Shown here: positions 33,328 through 45,100 of the stretch, piece after piece
Numbering within the stretch: the first letter of the stretch is position 1
Layout of the letters: every line of letters starts with the position of its first letter
DNA from: Nepenthes gracilis
Taxonomy: Eukaryota > Streptophyta > Magnoliopsida > Caryophyllales > Nepenthaceae
Direction of reading: 5' to 3'
Length of the DNA stretch: 64,000 nt
NCBI GenBank assembly: GCA_033239525.1
Contig: BSYO01000008.1
Span: 12,531,294 to 12,595,293, forward strand
The notes under the pieces: model-generated
Database searches by the model: none
Seen by the model: the letters and a program-made list of their open reading frames with translations, nothing else
Told to the model about the DNA's origin: nothing
Program-made: the position numbers and the translations under genes

Positions 33328-34123
33328 CAGCACTCCCTCACTTGCTCTCTCTCTCTCTCTCTCTCACACTAGCAGACAATACCTCAATAATACTGTTTTC
33401 TTCCTTCCCTTGGTCCATCTCATGACTCAGAGATGCCTCTTATGGCAATTATTTAATCAAACTTCTCTCACTCATCATTACATAAAGAAAAAGAAAATAC
33501 TGCTTTTGTAAGAGCAAGCTTTTCTATCTCTGTACATTTAGTCTATTAAGACTTAGGTCTTATGTCTGCCCTCCTTTTTTTTGATCAATGAATCTTAATA
33601 CTACTAATCTAATAACAGACGAAATAAACTTGCATCTCCGCTTCCTATTTTACAGAATGCTTTGTCATTGTCCTTGCTCTGAAGTCTTAGCAAGTAGTTT
33701 CGGTGCGTTGAGCCACCACTGAATATGTTAGCATAGTTCTAGTGTGAAACGGACCGCCATTGGCAGCCATGCTCATTGCGCAAAGACACACATCCAGAGA
33801 TCACAGATGTACTAATCACAACGGATCGGGATACAAATATATAGACATTGTCATTCTGACAGGCACATGAGGTGATGTTATGTCTCCATTGGATCAAATA
33901 TGCTCTAGTCATACAAACATAACAACAATATTATGATACAAGAATCATCATTCTTATAAAATTTGAAACTTAATCACGAAAAACCAGCACCAGCATTTCT
34001 ATCTATCAAATTTTCTACTGAAGCTTAATGCACTTAGAAGAAAGATCAACTCCTCCTTTCAAATGAGTTAAAAAAGTCAGTCCAGAAACAACAAAGTTAA
34101 TGAAGCTCCAGCCACCAACTGAC
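33328..34123 (-). other. PP2A intron 1, 5' part
   Basis: Runs on the minus strand from the GT donor after exon 1 (34123-34122) to the element E insertion point. It contains a (CT)n run at 33345-33365. Adding the 3' part at 7658-8698, the intron would have been about 1.8 kb before E inserted. Confidence 0.75.
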
Positions 34124-34376
34124 CTACAAAATTGCCCATGAAAAGGTAATTAGTGTCCGGAGCATTTCCTCCTATCCGAAACAGCTCGATGAGATCATAA
34201 AACTATTCGTGAATGTCTCCGCAAACTGTCACCGGGCACTTCACCGGCTGTACGTTCCACTCTTCAATCAAAATCTCTCTAGCATGGTCGCACAACGTCT
34301 TCACCTCATCCTCCGACAACGGCTTGCATTCCATCGACTGTTCATTTTGACGATCCAGATCCGCGTGAGACGGAAT
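34124..34376 (-). pseudogene. PP2A catalytic subunit, exon 1 (start lost, one stop)
   Basis: 253 nt (84 codons plus 1) with no indel, followed by a GT donor in the phase used by plant PP2A-C genes. Readable residues: SHADLDRQ, then [20 protein letters not shown], then [19 protein letters not shown], then [20 protein letters not shown]. Lesions: the start ATG is ATT (34376-34374); the Gly-Gln of the metal-binding GDIHGQ motif is Glu-stop (GAA TAG, both C-to-T/G-to-A changes); and the GDYVDRG motif begins GNFV, losing a metal-binding Asp. The exon belongs to the PP2A (not PP1) family. Its exon 2 lies 26 kb away at 7541-7657. Confidence 0.92.
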
Positions 34377-35092
34377 CGTTTCACCCTCCGATCTGTAACT
34401 TCGGTTGAACAGAACGCAGATCTCTGATCAAAATTCGAAAATTTCGACACTTTGTCCTTATTTCATACGAGTTAGCATTAAATCGATTGGAGAAGAGCAA
34501 GGCAATAGGGTTAGCGTCTGCAATCATAAAGGATATGAAAGTATTTGAACAAATCGAAGGGATAGATTCGATTCTCAGCTGTTTCTCTATCACTCTTATT
34601 ACAGAAACCAGAGGTCTGGCTCCATCAATGGACAAAATTACTCTCACTCTCTCTCCAATGGAGAAGAAATCTGGAAGACGGAATTGTAAAATACAAAATG
34701 AAACTCAAATCCAAATGAAATGAGGATCTCTCTCCAAATTTCGACGTGGTACACGTAAAGATGATAATATGATTCTAAGTACTCAATCATTTGAACCAAT
34801 GGTGATGCTGAAATTTAGTATTAGTTATTTTATTTTTTATATATTAATGTTTATTTTATTTTAAAATTTTAGTAATAAAACTATATTTTTATTATTAAAT
34901 TATATATATTAATAAATAATAATAATAATATATTTATCATTAATTTTTCACCGTTAAAAATCTTTTTTTTTTCTTTTTTTGGGTAGGGGAACTATCAGGA
35001 TTCATCAAGAACAACTAAAGCCAAGGTCGAAGATGACGTCTTATTGGCGGCTGCAATTTTCTTTCACTCGCATATAATGGGAAGGCACAATT
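34377..35092 (-). other. 5' flank/leader of the PP2A pseudogene
   Basis: On the minus strand, a CT-rich leader-like stretch (34650-34720) and mixed sequence precede exon 1. AT-rich DNA follows from 34800. Short open frames here (34381-34647) are in the leader and not conserved coding sequence as far as I can tell. Confidence 0.5.
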
Positions 35093-35104
35093 ACTTAACT
35101 TGAT
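35093..35104. repeat. Left TSD of truncated LINE
   Basis: ACTTAACTTGAT, repeated at 35970-35981 after the poly(A). Confidence 0.85.
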
Positions 35105-35969
35105 CGGATATGCCTCAACGTGGCTGTGTGCGCTTTTTGCCTGATATACAACTTAAGGTCAGATGGCTTTTCGTCCGGTATGCAACAAAATGTCGGTTTG
35201 AAAATGCTGTTCTGTTTCGCCCGGTTTGAAAATATTTGCTGTAATTATCGGAATGACATGTTATGTTTTTTCCCGTTTTCTCTCACATGATCTCGGTATG
35301 GGACACCAGCTGACTTGGTCGAAGTGGTTCTTTTGGGCAAACTGGCTCCTCATCTCTTAACCTTCCGGTTTGATGGCCCAGCCTCCTTTCTGCTGAACAA
35401 TCAAAAAGAGCATTCCGGAAGTCTTGCTGTCTCCATGCCTGATTTCCTGGATTTGGTCTATTGACACGAATGGGAATTTGGCAAAAAGGATTGGTTGGTT
35501 GACTCGACTGTTGTGAGTGAGGTTACACAAGTTGACCGGCAAATTGGTTAGCTGTGCAGAATGCGAAGCGATATACCCTGTTTGGCTGCCGGGATTGGCT
35601 GACGTGGACGATTTGGCTCTGCTGGGCTCCAGTTCCTACTTTCCCGGAATGGGATGCCCGGTTTGCTCCTAGCACGATTGATGTTGTATGCTGCGTACGT
35701 AGCCGCTGCTGCCGATATGGTTCTTAGAAGAATAAGTAGGAAATATTAATTTGGTGTCATATGATCTATGATGATCCGATATATTTTCGGTCATATTTTT
35801 ATTTTTTCATGTCGTGGGTTATGGTCTCAGATCATAGCATGTTCATGAGGTTTGGGGTATACCCCATTATCTTTGTTTTAATTCTAAGTTAGAAAAATAT
35901 TTGAAGTTAGTATAAAATTTTATAATTTTCTTTTAAATTTAATGCATGTTACTTACTTATAAAAAAAAA
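35105..35969 (+). mobile_element. 5'-truncated LINE (3' end only)
   Basis: 865 bp ending CTTACTTAT plus A10, with a 12-bp TSD. From about 35560 it matches the 3' end of the LINE at 2863-7292 (opposite strand): GCCCTGTTTGGCTGCCGGG-like start, CACGATTGATG, TTTGGGGTATACCCC. It is non-coding. The open frame at 35357-35542 on the other strand is incidental. Confidence 0.88.
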
Positions 35970-35981
35970 ACTTAACTTGAT
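35970..35981. repeat. Right TSD of truncated LINE
   Basis: Repeats 35093-35104 exactly, if the last A of the tail is counted. Confidence 0.85.
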
Positions 35982-37166
35982 TTAGGCTGTTTATTTAGTG
36001 ACCTACATTTTGATGACATCACTTGCGACTCAAGGGACTCTGCCGTTGGATAACAAAAGAATCAGAGGATTTGGGATATGTTTGTGCGCAGTCACAAAAT
36101 CATGTCCCGGGTGACTAAAATCATTTGAAATTCCACCTCGATTTAGAATTGATTTTCTTACACGTGAGCACTTCGGTGATGGTGGCTTCATATATTGTGG
36201 GGCACGCCAGAATTCAGAACTTGAACTCATTCTTAGAAAAACTCAGAAAAATAATTTTAAAAATTTAGAAAAATATATTTACCTCTCAAGATTTTGAGGG
36301 CTCATGGGACTAACCTGTGTGGATGAGAAATAGTTGTTCCTATAGTCTAGTAATTTGTTAGAATGCCTCATTTGCACACAACACCTCACAACACTGCACT
36401 TTCACTTACATTGAAAGGCATAAATATGTAAATTCTTTTATTGAGATAAAAATATTAATTAATAAGATCTTTATTATTATTTTCTTTCACTAACCTGTTA
36501 TATATATAAATAAATTTATATATCTGAATTCTTAATTGTCAATATTTTTTTGTGCCACATCAAAATCATTCTTGTCTTAAATAATTTGAGATGATTTTTC
36601 TCTTCTATCCCTTTTTGATTAGTAGAGATTTTATATAAATCTTGTACATTCTAAAATGATAGTTATAAATGTTCTTTTTTTGTACATAATTGATTTTCGT
36701 GTATTACTGCATATTTTCTATACATACACTAACCATAATGGAACTGGAAAAAATTGGAACTTTTGCCTTCTATAGTTTCATATTTTTGTGTCTTTCGTCT
36801 TTTATTTAGGAATAGATTTTATATATATAGACTTTTATCTCTGTAGTATTTGACCTCGTAATTCATGTGTTTTTAATTTTTATATATATAGAAGAGTTTT
36901 GTCACAGAATTGTTAAAATGAGAGATTGTTAGAAAGATTTTATATTTATATATTTCGTGACTTGGCCGAGCAGGTTCTTGAAGTATTCTCAAGCATTGTG
37001 ACGATCAACGTTCGATGCACGCTAGATGCTCACAAATACGTAATTCTTAATGTCTATACCTAATTTGTGCTTGACATGTACATGTACATATTTTATCCAA
37101 ATTATTCACACTTGATGTGCGATTGAGTCATGCATGACATATTTTGTTTAGATTACTAAAGCCAAA
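35982..37166. other. AT-rich intergenic DNA
   Basis: No gene was recognised. A 66-codon minus-strand frame at 36030-36230 is unassigned. The last 200 bp contain words (GTTCGATGCACGCTAG, CACTTGATGTGCGATTGAG) reminiscent of the GC-rich part of element B's LTR. Confidence 0.45.
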
Positions 37167-37603
37167 TGTAAGGTTCAAGTTCAATCTTTGTTATAATCAT
37201 AAATAATTAAATTAATATAATTAAAATTAAGATTAAATAATAAAAAAATTATATCAAAAGTCAAATTCAGATTTGGTCACATCATGTCGATGGATGCCTC
37301 ACTAGCACCTAACGCGCCCCCATGCGTATCTGGGCAGAGATGTCACACTTGAATTGCACCTGATCGAAGCTCAAATACGCAAGTCTAGAATACTTACGCT
37401 CAATACACACTCGATGGAAGTTTGAGCAAGTAGAGGAAGAATGTTTATGCTCGAGGCATGCAAGAGGTGGATGCACGCCCGAAGAGCCGTGCATCCCAAG
37501 CGTCAAAATTTCCGCTGACATCAAGGAAGGATTACTTGAAACACGCTCGAGGTAGTGCTTGTGTACCGTAGTATTCGCCATGGCGTCAGATGCGCACACC
37601 ACT

Positions 37604-37616
37604 AGCGCCTGAACAC
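37604..37616. repeat. Left TSD of LINE-like insert in LTR B
   Basis: AGCGCCTGAACAC; partner AGCGCTTGAACAC at 39232-39244 (one mismatch). Confidence 0.75.
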
Positions 37617-39231
37617 TTTTTTTTGGTAAGTAAGTATTTTGGATTAAAGGGAGAAAAATTACACAACCTATGCATTAATTCCAAGTATTTTGACTTGGAG
37701 TTAATGCATAAAACGTTAGGGCATACCCCGAGTAGTTTGTACATCAAAATACACACACACAAAAAAAGACAAACAGCATAGGGGTCCTCCATGAGAACAA
37801 TGTTCAACAAAATCGATAAAATTTCTACATCGATATCACCATGCTACTGATTCCATTGTTAAAAAAGGTTTATCATCACCACTTGAGATTATGTATGAAA
37901 TTTAGTTAAATACATGTTTATTTATATAGGATCATCATGCTATAATTTTTAAAATTTAAAACTCAAAATAAATTTACCCGGATGATCACCACATGTGATA
38001 AACTAAATATATCTTTTTTCATCAAGTCACTCCTTAGAACCAAGCACTCCGGTCCTAATCACACCAAATTATTGAAACCGGACATCATGCTATTCAAAAT
38101 ATAAAAATATTTAAAAACCCAATAAATATCATATTTAAGACACACCAACTTCCATGATCGCACTAAATATCCAAATCACAAAATCAATACCTATTCATGC
38201 CACCATCGGGTTAACCCCATTAGTACTTGTAATTTGGGGCAAAATCTAAGTGGAATTAACAAAGGTTAGGAAAATAGTTCATTCAAACTCGTAGGCAAAA
38301 TCGAAGAATCTCAAGTTCAAATCTAAATATCTAAATTTTCGAAAATATAAAATAACAAATTTGAAATATTTAAAACTAACACCCCAACCAAGCTCTCCAA
38401 CCGGGAAGAACAACATCCCAAACGGCATCAAGATTCTCATCAAACAAATCATTCAAAAAAAAACTGCCAGCAGAAATTTCTCAATATCTCCCAACATCAA
38501 GTACCAAATCATTTGCACATCAAACATGTATATAATAAAAACAAGCCATTTTTTTAAAACAAAAGAAATAAAACTTTAAAAATGGTACCCTAAAGTAGTA
38601 GCCGCACCTCGAGCCCCGAGACTTAGGCAACTCAAAACTACACGCGGCAAATGGCCGGCACATGTATCTCTCACGAGATTTCCATCCCAAAAAATCAAAA
38701 ATTTAGTGAGAATCCCAAAATCAGCATCCAGGGAATTTACTTATCTTCAAAACTAAGGAAAAGACATCGGGAAGGATGAACTCCAATCAAAAACAAAACC
38801 ATCGGTTCATTTTTAAAAGATACCTGCGAATGGATGAATTAACAAAACTTATGGAGGCCCTCCACTATACCATCCAAATCGCTAAATTGATCCGATATTA
38901 CAAAAAGCCGTTTTCCATTTCAACAATACTTTAAGAGAATCTAATATAATCAACCTCTGATCAGGAGATAAGGAGTCAATGTGAGGCCTAGAAGAATTGG
39001 CAATCACAAGCAAGCGGAGGCCTTCAAAATAAGCACTCGAGGGACAATTCAAGAAATCCTCCTCCAATGGAAAGGAGGATCTGAATAAATTTTTTGTAAC
39101 CTTAGACACATCAGACCAACATGAATCAATGAAATCAAACAAAACACCACATTGATCCTTGGTGATGGAGTTAAAGTGCAGCTGAGAAGCATTTTCTCCA
39201 AGTAGGCATCAGAGGGCATCACCAAGGATCC
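37617..39231 (-). mobile_element. LINE-like insert with mosaic interior
   Basis: On the minus strand it ends CTTACTTACC plus A8, with the same ~110-bp 3' end as the insert at 25058 (GGTAAGTAAGTATTTTGGAT, TTTTGACTTG, GGGCATACCCC). A 13-bp TSD flanks it. The 5' part (38880-39200, minus) holds an 86-codon frame with 'LEEDFLNCPSSAYFEGLRLL' and LSPDQRLIILDSLKVLLKW, which I do not recognise. The middle (about 37845-38770) alternates with blocks homologous to the neighbouring LTR DNA. No RT motif was found. Confidence 0.75.
37845..38770 (+). repeat. Mosaic tract colinear with 39490-41600
   Basis: At least fourteen short blocks occur in the same order and orientation as in the neighbouring LTR/solo-LTR composite, with unrelated sequence between them. 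Examples: ATAATTTTTAAAATTTAAAA (37942 and about 39641), AACCCAATAAATATCATATT (about 38116 and 40027), CTTGTAATTTGGGGCAAAAT (38227 and 40344), CTGCCAGCAGAAATTTCT (38464 and 40840), AATCCCAAAATCAGCATCCA (38711 and 41551). Confidence 0.85.
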
Positions 39232-39244
39232 AGCGCTTGAACAC
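39232..39244. repeat. Right TSD of LINE-like insert in LTR B
   Basis: AGCGCTTGAACAC, 12 of 13 matching 37604-37616. Confidence 0.75.
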
Positions 39245-39598
39245 TACTTCAGTATAAATAGAAGATCAGGCTAATTTTCTATCTTTTTTTGTAGAATTTG
39301 AGATAGGAGAGAGAATGAGAATAGGAGAAGAGAGAGAAAGAGAGAGGAAACCAGAGAAACTCAATCCAAGTGAATCCAATTTAGAATTTCGATAATTTAG
39401 AGTTAAGGCAAGTATATTCCAAATTTTTCTTCTTTTATAGTTATTTTTTCTAATTTTTTAAATATTTCTTATTTTAAATATTTATACGTAACATGATTCC
39501 ATTATTAAAAGGTTTATGTTTAATATGCATATAAAATTCTTCCTATTCTTTCGAGATTATGCATGGAATTTAGTTAAAGTACATGTTTATTATATAGT

Positions 39599-42082
39599 TG
39601 TCATGAATTTGATCTAAGTAGGTCAATTAAATAATTAATTATAATTTTTAAAATTTAAAACTCAAAATAAATTTAATAAATAATGATAAATGCTAAAATT
39701 CGAGTGTGATAAACTAAATATATAGAACCTGATAAACCAAAACTCACACAAAATCTCGTCGGAAAACAGTCTGGACAATCATCGTAAGGGAAGTAACAAT
39801 TCAGCTAAAATCATACTTAGATATAATATAATGTTTGAACTATTTTCAAAATATAACCATGGGCCTATACAAGACAAATTTTATAATACAATTATATTAA
39901 ATACTAATTTGAGCCATAACGAAACTAAAACTCACCAAATCGGACGAATAGCTGACAAATCATATCATTACTCCTATAATGTGTTTGAACATTCTACTTT
40001 GAAAGGATAAAATATAAAAATATGAGTTAAAAACCCAATAAATATCATATTTAAGTAAAAAAGAGTCCAATGAATTAGAGGAAAGGTCAATTGGATAAAT
40101 ATCCAATAAAATAATAAAATAAATCCAAATCACCGATAAAATAAATCCAATAAAAATATAATATCTAAAATTTAATGGTAGTCTTGTACTCAAACTAATA
40201 TCTAAATCCAAAATAAATATCCAAATCACAAAATCATCCTCATCGGAATATATATATAGATATATATATAGATAAAGAGAAGTGATCTAAACCAATTCTA
40301 ATAAGCCGATGTTTAATCCAAGTCAAAGTTTAAAGCCCAATCAGCTTGTAATTTGGGGCAAAATCTAGTAGCCAGATGATCTAATAGCATGTGCATAAGC
40401 CGAAGTAGCGTTGCAACCGATAGTCGAAAGGTTCGGATCAAAATAAATAGTCAAAATCATTTGTACGAAATATAATAAGGTTCATCTGTAGGCAAAATTG
40501 ATGAATCTCAAGTTCAAATCTAAATATCTAAATTTATGCAGAAAATATAAAATATGTACCAAATTTGAGTTCTGATTTTTTAAAAATTAATTTGAGAAAT
40601 AGTTATACATACTACTCCCAATAATCTTAGACTATATCAAATGCAAATTAAGTTAACATGCATGGCCATCCATATACTCTGTCCCCTATGGGTAAGGTTG
40701 CTCACTATATTTTACCACCCGTAACTTTAGGTACAATTCTCATATTTGATAAATATGTTAGGACGTCCAAATATATTATAAAGTCAAAACAAATCATTCA
40801 AATTTGAAGGGTAACTACTCTAAATTTTTCCTGCCAGCAGAAATTTCTAATAACAAATATCTTTCCGTCGAAAATTGGCCAGAATATCTAATAATAAATC
40901 CAAATGTAGTGACCACAACCCAATACATGTATATAAAAATATACGACTTATGCAAATTTCATATACATTTTCATATGCACTTATTGATATGAACATACAG
41001 TGTTCAAAAATTTACTCATTTTTTTTTAAAAAAATGACAAAACCCATGAATTTCAACAGAAATAGAATAAAACTCTCAAACAATCGGTAAAAAGGTCATG
41101 TGTGCATAATAAAATAAACGGACTAATTTAAAAGTACTCCCATGAACTTAAAACCTCTAAATCGAAATAGAAATATATTAGATGCGAAATCAGACAAATG
41201 ATTGGGTTAGAAGATGTTTGTCTCAACTTCATTCCAAACAGATTTGCCAAAAGGATACTCTGATGTACTAAAATCATACGATTCTCTCTATGCTTTGCGT
41301 GCATCACTTTCTCTCTCCCCCCTTTCTCCGTCCTACTGAGTTGCCTCTCTACCTCTCTTCATGTTCCTCCTCCGCTGACAGCGGCTCTGGCACGGGCAAC
41401 GGCGACAACCACGGTGGCAACAACCCGATGACAGCACGGCGGCAAATGACGGCACATGTAAGTTGGTGACTCTCTCTCTGTTTCCACCATGCCTCATTCA
41501 CTCACGATTCGATCGATTTCTCTCAAAATTTGTACATGCAATCCCAAAATCAGCATCCACAAGGAGAATGGAGGAATTTACTTATCTTGATTTCACTCAT
41601 TTTCTCAGACAATGGTGGCGACAGTGGCCATTTGCTTTGGTTCATGATTCCTTCCTCTACTCACATCAATGCACAAAAAAGAGGGTAATATCACAAGAAG
41701 GTTTCGTCAGCTTCCACTCCCGGTGTCGGCTCCTTCGACGATGGTAGCCCCACGCTGGTTCCCTCTCTCTCTTCTTTTTCTCCCTCCTTTCCTCTCTTCC
41801 CTCCTTTTCTTTCCTCTTCTTTTTCATTTCTCTTTGCCAGACACTCTACCTCCTTTGATTTTTCCTTTTTCTTTTATTATTATTATCATATATATTTTTA
41901 TTTTTTTATTTTATAATCCAAATTGATACTCAAATGACGGCACGACATACCTCAAACGCTAGTTCAACTGATTCAAAATTTTTTTAAAATTTTATAATAT
42001 TTAATTAATTTTTATCACATCTAAATTATCTAATATCATAATTAATATTAAAATAATCTAAATAGAGATTCGGGATATTACA
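39599..42082 (-). mobile_element. Solo LTR (same family as 60117-63248), TSD ATAGT
   Basis: Ends TGTCATGAATT...GGGATATTACA (TG...CA), flanked by ATAGT at 39594-39598 and 42083-42087 inside LTR B. On the minus strand it starts TGTAATATCCCGAATCTC and contains a GA-rich tract (41750-41870), as the plus-strand copy at 60117 does. Both also share AAAGTTACGGGTGGTAAAAT (40714-40733 complement; 61536-61555) and an ATGACA end. No internal region is present, so it is a recombination product. Open frames at 41463-41926 lie in the GA/CT-rich leader and are probably not genes. Confidence 0.85.
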
Positions 42083-43513
42083 ATAGTTCAATTATTTTCT
42101 TTAATAACCTCATACGTATATTCTGAAATTGTGATATAATGTTCTTTCATATTTAATTTTCATTTATAAGTTCCTATATATTATGAAAATTTAATTAAAG
42201 ATCCCTATGTGTACTGAAATTTCATATTATTGCCCAGAATTGTGTTAATAAAAAGATGTGTTGTAAATTCGATGATATTGATAAGGTTCTGCACGATTTG
42301 CTAAATTTCTTTTGAATATTTACTATAAATAGTTTTACAAGTTTGTAAAACTTCATAATACAGTTTATATAGGTTCTAAAATAGCATATGTAAATTCCTG
42401 TAGAACTTTAAACATTGCATGAAGATTAATTGAAAAAAAAATTATGAGGAAAACTCTATAATATATTGAGGAATATTTTCTCCAGAATGAAAAAATTAAG
42501 AAAGATGAAGAATTGTGAAAATTTTTATAAGTATTGTATTATAATTATAATTCAGCGGATAGTATATTATAATATACCTTAATATATTATAATAGTACTC
42601 GAGGCTTAAACCTATTATCCGTGGGTAAAAATGACATTTAACCCTATTTATAGAATTATATATATGACGGTCCACCTATAGGTCTTAAATTGTAGTATTG
42701 GCCTTTGATTGTATGGAACAAATATAACCCAAGCTTCAATTATTTACTTATTTAGTTGGTGAGACCTTATTAGCCCTTGGTCGATAAGAAAATTCATATT
42801 TGAGCATTATTTTATATGGTATTTTGGTTAAATACTGAAAAGATAAAATTTGTAATCCATATTATTGTATCCAATTTGATTTACAATCATTTTGATATAT
42901 TTTATATGCAAATCATTTATGATTAATTATAAAATTATATACCTGACTAAGTTTTTAACTCACTTATTACTTCTATTTTATTAACCCCTTTAGATGAGAG
43001 ATTCTAATACATGTAGAATGATTAGGATTAAAGGATAAACCGTACAAAGGAATTAAAATTAAAATTATATGATGTTTAATATTGTATCTTAGTTTTTGGA
43101 CCATAATTAATATGTTTAAGTTATTTAGATTGACGGTTTGTATAAGTATAGGTTGAATTGCGGTTGCTTGGTAACTTGTGGATGTAGTTTGTATTAATCA
43201 TAGACTTGTAGAATCATAGAATGTTGATACATTCGACAATATAATAGTTATGGTATTTAGTTATTTTGTGGTGGTTACTCAGATATTTGTATGGATAGAT
43301 ATAGCTCTTTTCATATGGCTTTACGTGTCGGTTTGGTCGTAGTTGAAGCCACATAAATGTGGCATATTTGGGGTCCTGTGTATAGGTTATATTATATTAT
43401 TTTGGTCAGTTAAGGTGTCGACATAAAATTTACGTCCACAAATAATTAAATAGTTAAATGGATAATTATTAATGTCAATTAATTACAATAGGTATGGGAT
43501 TTGTGACATGATA

Positions 43514-43530
43514 GTTTAAGTAGTATCAGA
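43514..43530 (+). promoter_or_regulatory. Primer-binding site region of element B
   Basis: AAGTAGTATCAGAGAAG lies shortly after the 5' LTR end. It resembles the tRNA-Met complement (TGGTATCAGAG) with one substitution. Confidence 0.7.
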
Positions 43531-43603
43531 GAAGTGTAAGAAGAATATCTTATTTGGTTTGAGAATTTAATATGATTAATTATTTTTGTAATAGGATTGA
43601 AAG

Positions 43604-44560
43604 ATGTCATCAAGACAAGGAGAAAATGTTGGACTCAACTCCCACTCTGATCGAGAGAAAAATTACTTTAATATAATGGCCATGATGGCAGATGTGATGG
43701 AATCCATGGCCCGAGGATTGCATAATTTGGAGCAAACCCTTGCTAATCCAATGACGATGGCATGTGATTGCTTTACCAAAGAGAGAGTACTAGAATTTAT
43801 GGGCAACCCATACTCAACGAGGGCCAAAATTTAGATTCGATAAATTGAAAAGGTTTTTGCCATAATACAATGCCTGGAGGAGGACAAGGTGATGTTCACC
43901 TCATATAAGTTAGAAGAAAAAGTGAACCATTGGTGGTTGATGAAAAAGCGAGTAATGGACTTGGAGAATGAAGAGATTTCTTGGAACATGTTTGGGGAGG
44001 CTTTTATGGATAGGTACATCCTAACGAGTTTAAGGGAACAAAAGGAGGATGAATTTCTCATCTATGATAAGGAAATCGGATTGTGACAAAATATGACATC
44101 AAGTTCATGGAGTTATCCCATTATACTTCTCATATGGCCCATGATGAGATGCAAAAGGTGAGAAAATTTTTGCAAGGCTTAAATGATGTAATCTGGAAGT
44201 AATTTGTGATGTTGAAATTGATAACTTATGAAAATGTATTGGACCAAACTCTCTTGTTTGAAAGGGAGCTAGAGAGAGAAACTTTCTTTGAGAAGAAATC
44301 TACTAGTAGTGGAGGCTAAAGTTTAGGATTGGAAGAATCCCATAAAAGATCAAAATTAGTGGACAAAGGAAAGAAAGGAGCTGAAATCCATGGTGTATTG
44401 GGTTCTTAACCATCAATGCCAATGTGCTCACATTGTGGCAAATCTCATGGAGGAAGGCCATACTAAAAGATTTCAGAGCATGCTTTAATTATGGATAGTC
44501 TAGCCATATAATCAAAGACTACCCTTATCCCTCGAGGCAAACGATGAGGAAGCCAAGTGA
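43604..44560 (+). pseudogene. Gag of element B (broken)
   Basis: ATG 43604 opens MSSRQGENVGLNSHSDREKN, with an MMADVMESMARGLHNLEQTL helix. After a TAG near 43832 comes EKVNHWWLMKKRVMDLENEE and MFGEAFMDRYILTS (43889-44086), then YENVLDQTLLFERELERE (about 44230). A zinc-knuckle remnant near 44425-44530 has lost cysteines. Tekay-type gag by order and motifs. Confidence 0.8.
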
Positions 44561-45100
44561 ATCAGGAAGAGCTTTTTTGGTGATGGCCCAAGTTATAGAT
44601 ACGTCATCCACGGTGGTTGAAGGTAAACTTACAATCTTCGAAACTTCAGCTTGTATACCTTTGAATTTGGTGTCAATACGTTCATTGTGTCACCCAAGTT
44701 TGTTCATTATTTGTTATCACTCCCGACAATCATAGATTTTGCATTGATATTGTCAACATCTACAGGATTATCTTTCGTTATAGATATTGTGTATCCCAAG
44801 TGTGTTGTTTAGGTCAATAGGTTGGAGTTGGTAGTGGATTTGATCTTATTAGACATACATGATTTCGATATAATTTTGGCGATGGATTTGGGTAGTTAGT
44901 TATCATGATAACATTGATTATTTTCATAAGAGGGTATATTTTATGATTTTGGGGTGTGAATTGTTTTATTTTTATAGAGTAATGTATAAACAATTCTCAT
45001 ACATGATTTCGATATTGCATACTTGCCATTTGATGAAGAGTGAATGCCAAGCTTATTTGGCTTATGCAAGCACTATTGAAAACCATCATGTTTTGGTAAG
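44561..45100 (+). pseudogene. Protease of element B (decayed)
   Basis: Fragments of the retropepsin: FETSACIPLNLVSIRSLC at the active-site region (Asp-Ser-Gly not preserved), then YPKCVV, 'LVVDLILLDIHDFDIILAMD' near 44830-44890, and the FHKRVYFMI end. Frames are mixed. It leads into the CHLMKSECQAYLAYASTIEN linker. Confidence 0.72.

Larger units (their letters stand above)
37167..43508 (+). repeat. 5' LTR of element B, interrupted twice
   Basis: Pieces 37167-37616, 39232-39598 and 42083-43508 are colinear with the 3' LTR (57899-60045). Subtracting the two inserts and their TSDs leaves about 2.2 kb, against 2147 bp for the partner. A GC-rich stretch with CGCTCGA/GCACGC words sits at 37290-37600. 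A TATAAATAGAA box-like word follows at about 39252. Confidence 0.87.

Noticed and set aside
34381..34647. 88-codon minus-strand frame just upstream of PP2A exon 1
   Set aside because: It falls in the probable leader of the PP2A pseudogene and looks non-coding.
36030..36230. 66-codon minus-strand frame in intergenic DNA
   Set aside because: Protein-like in composition, but I recognise no family, and neither splice signals nor neighbours support it.
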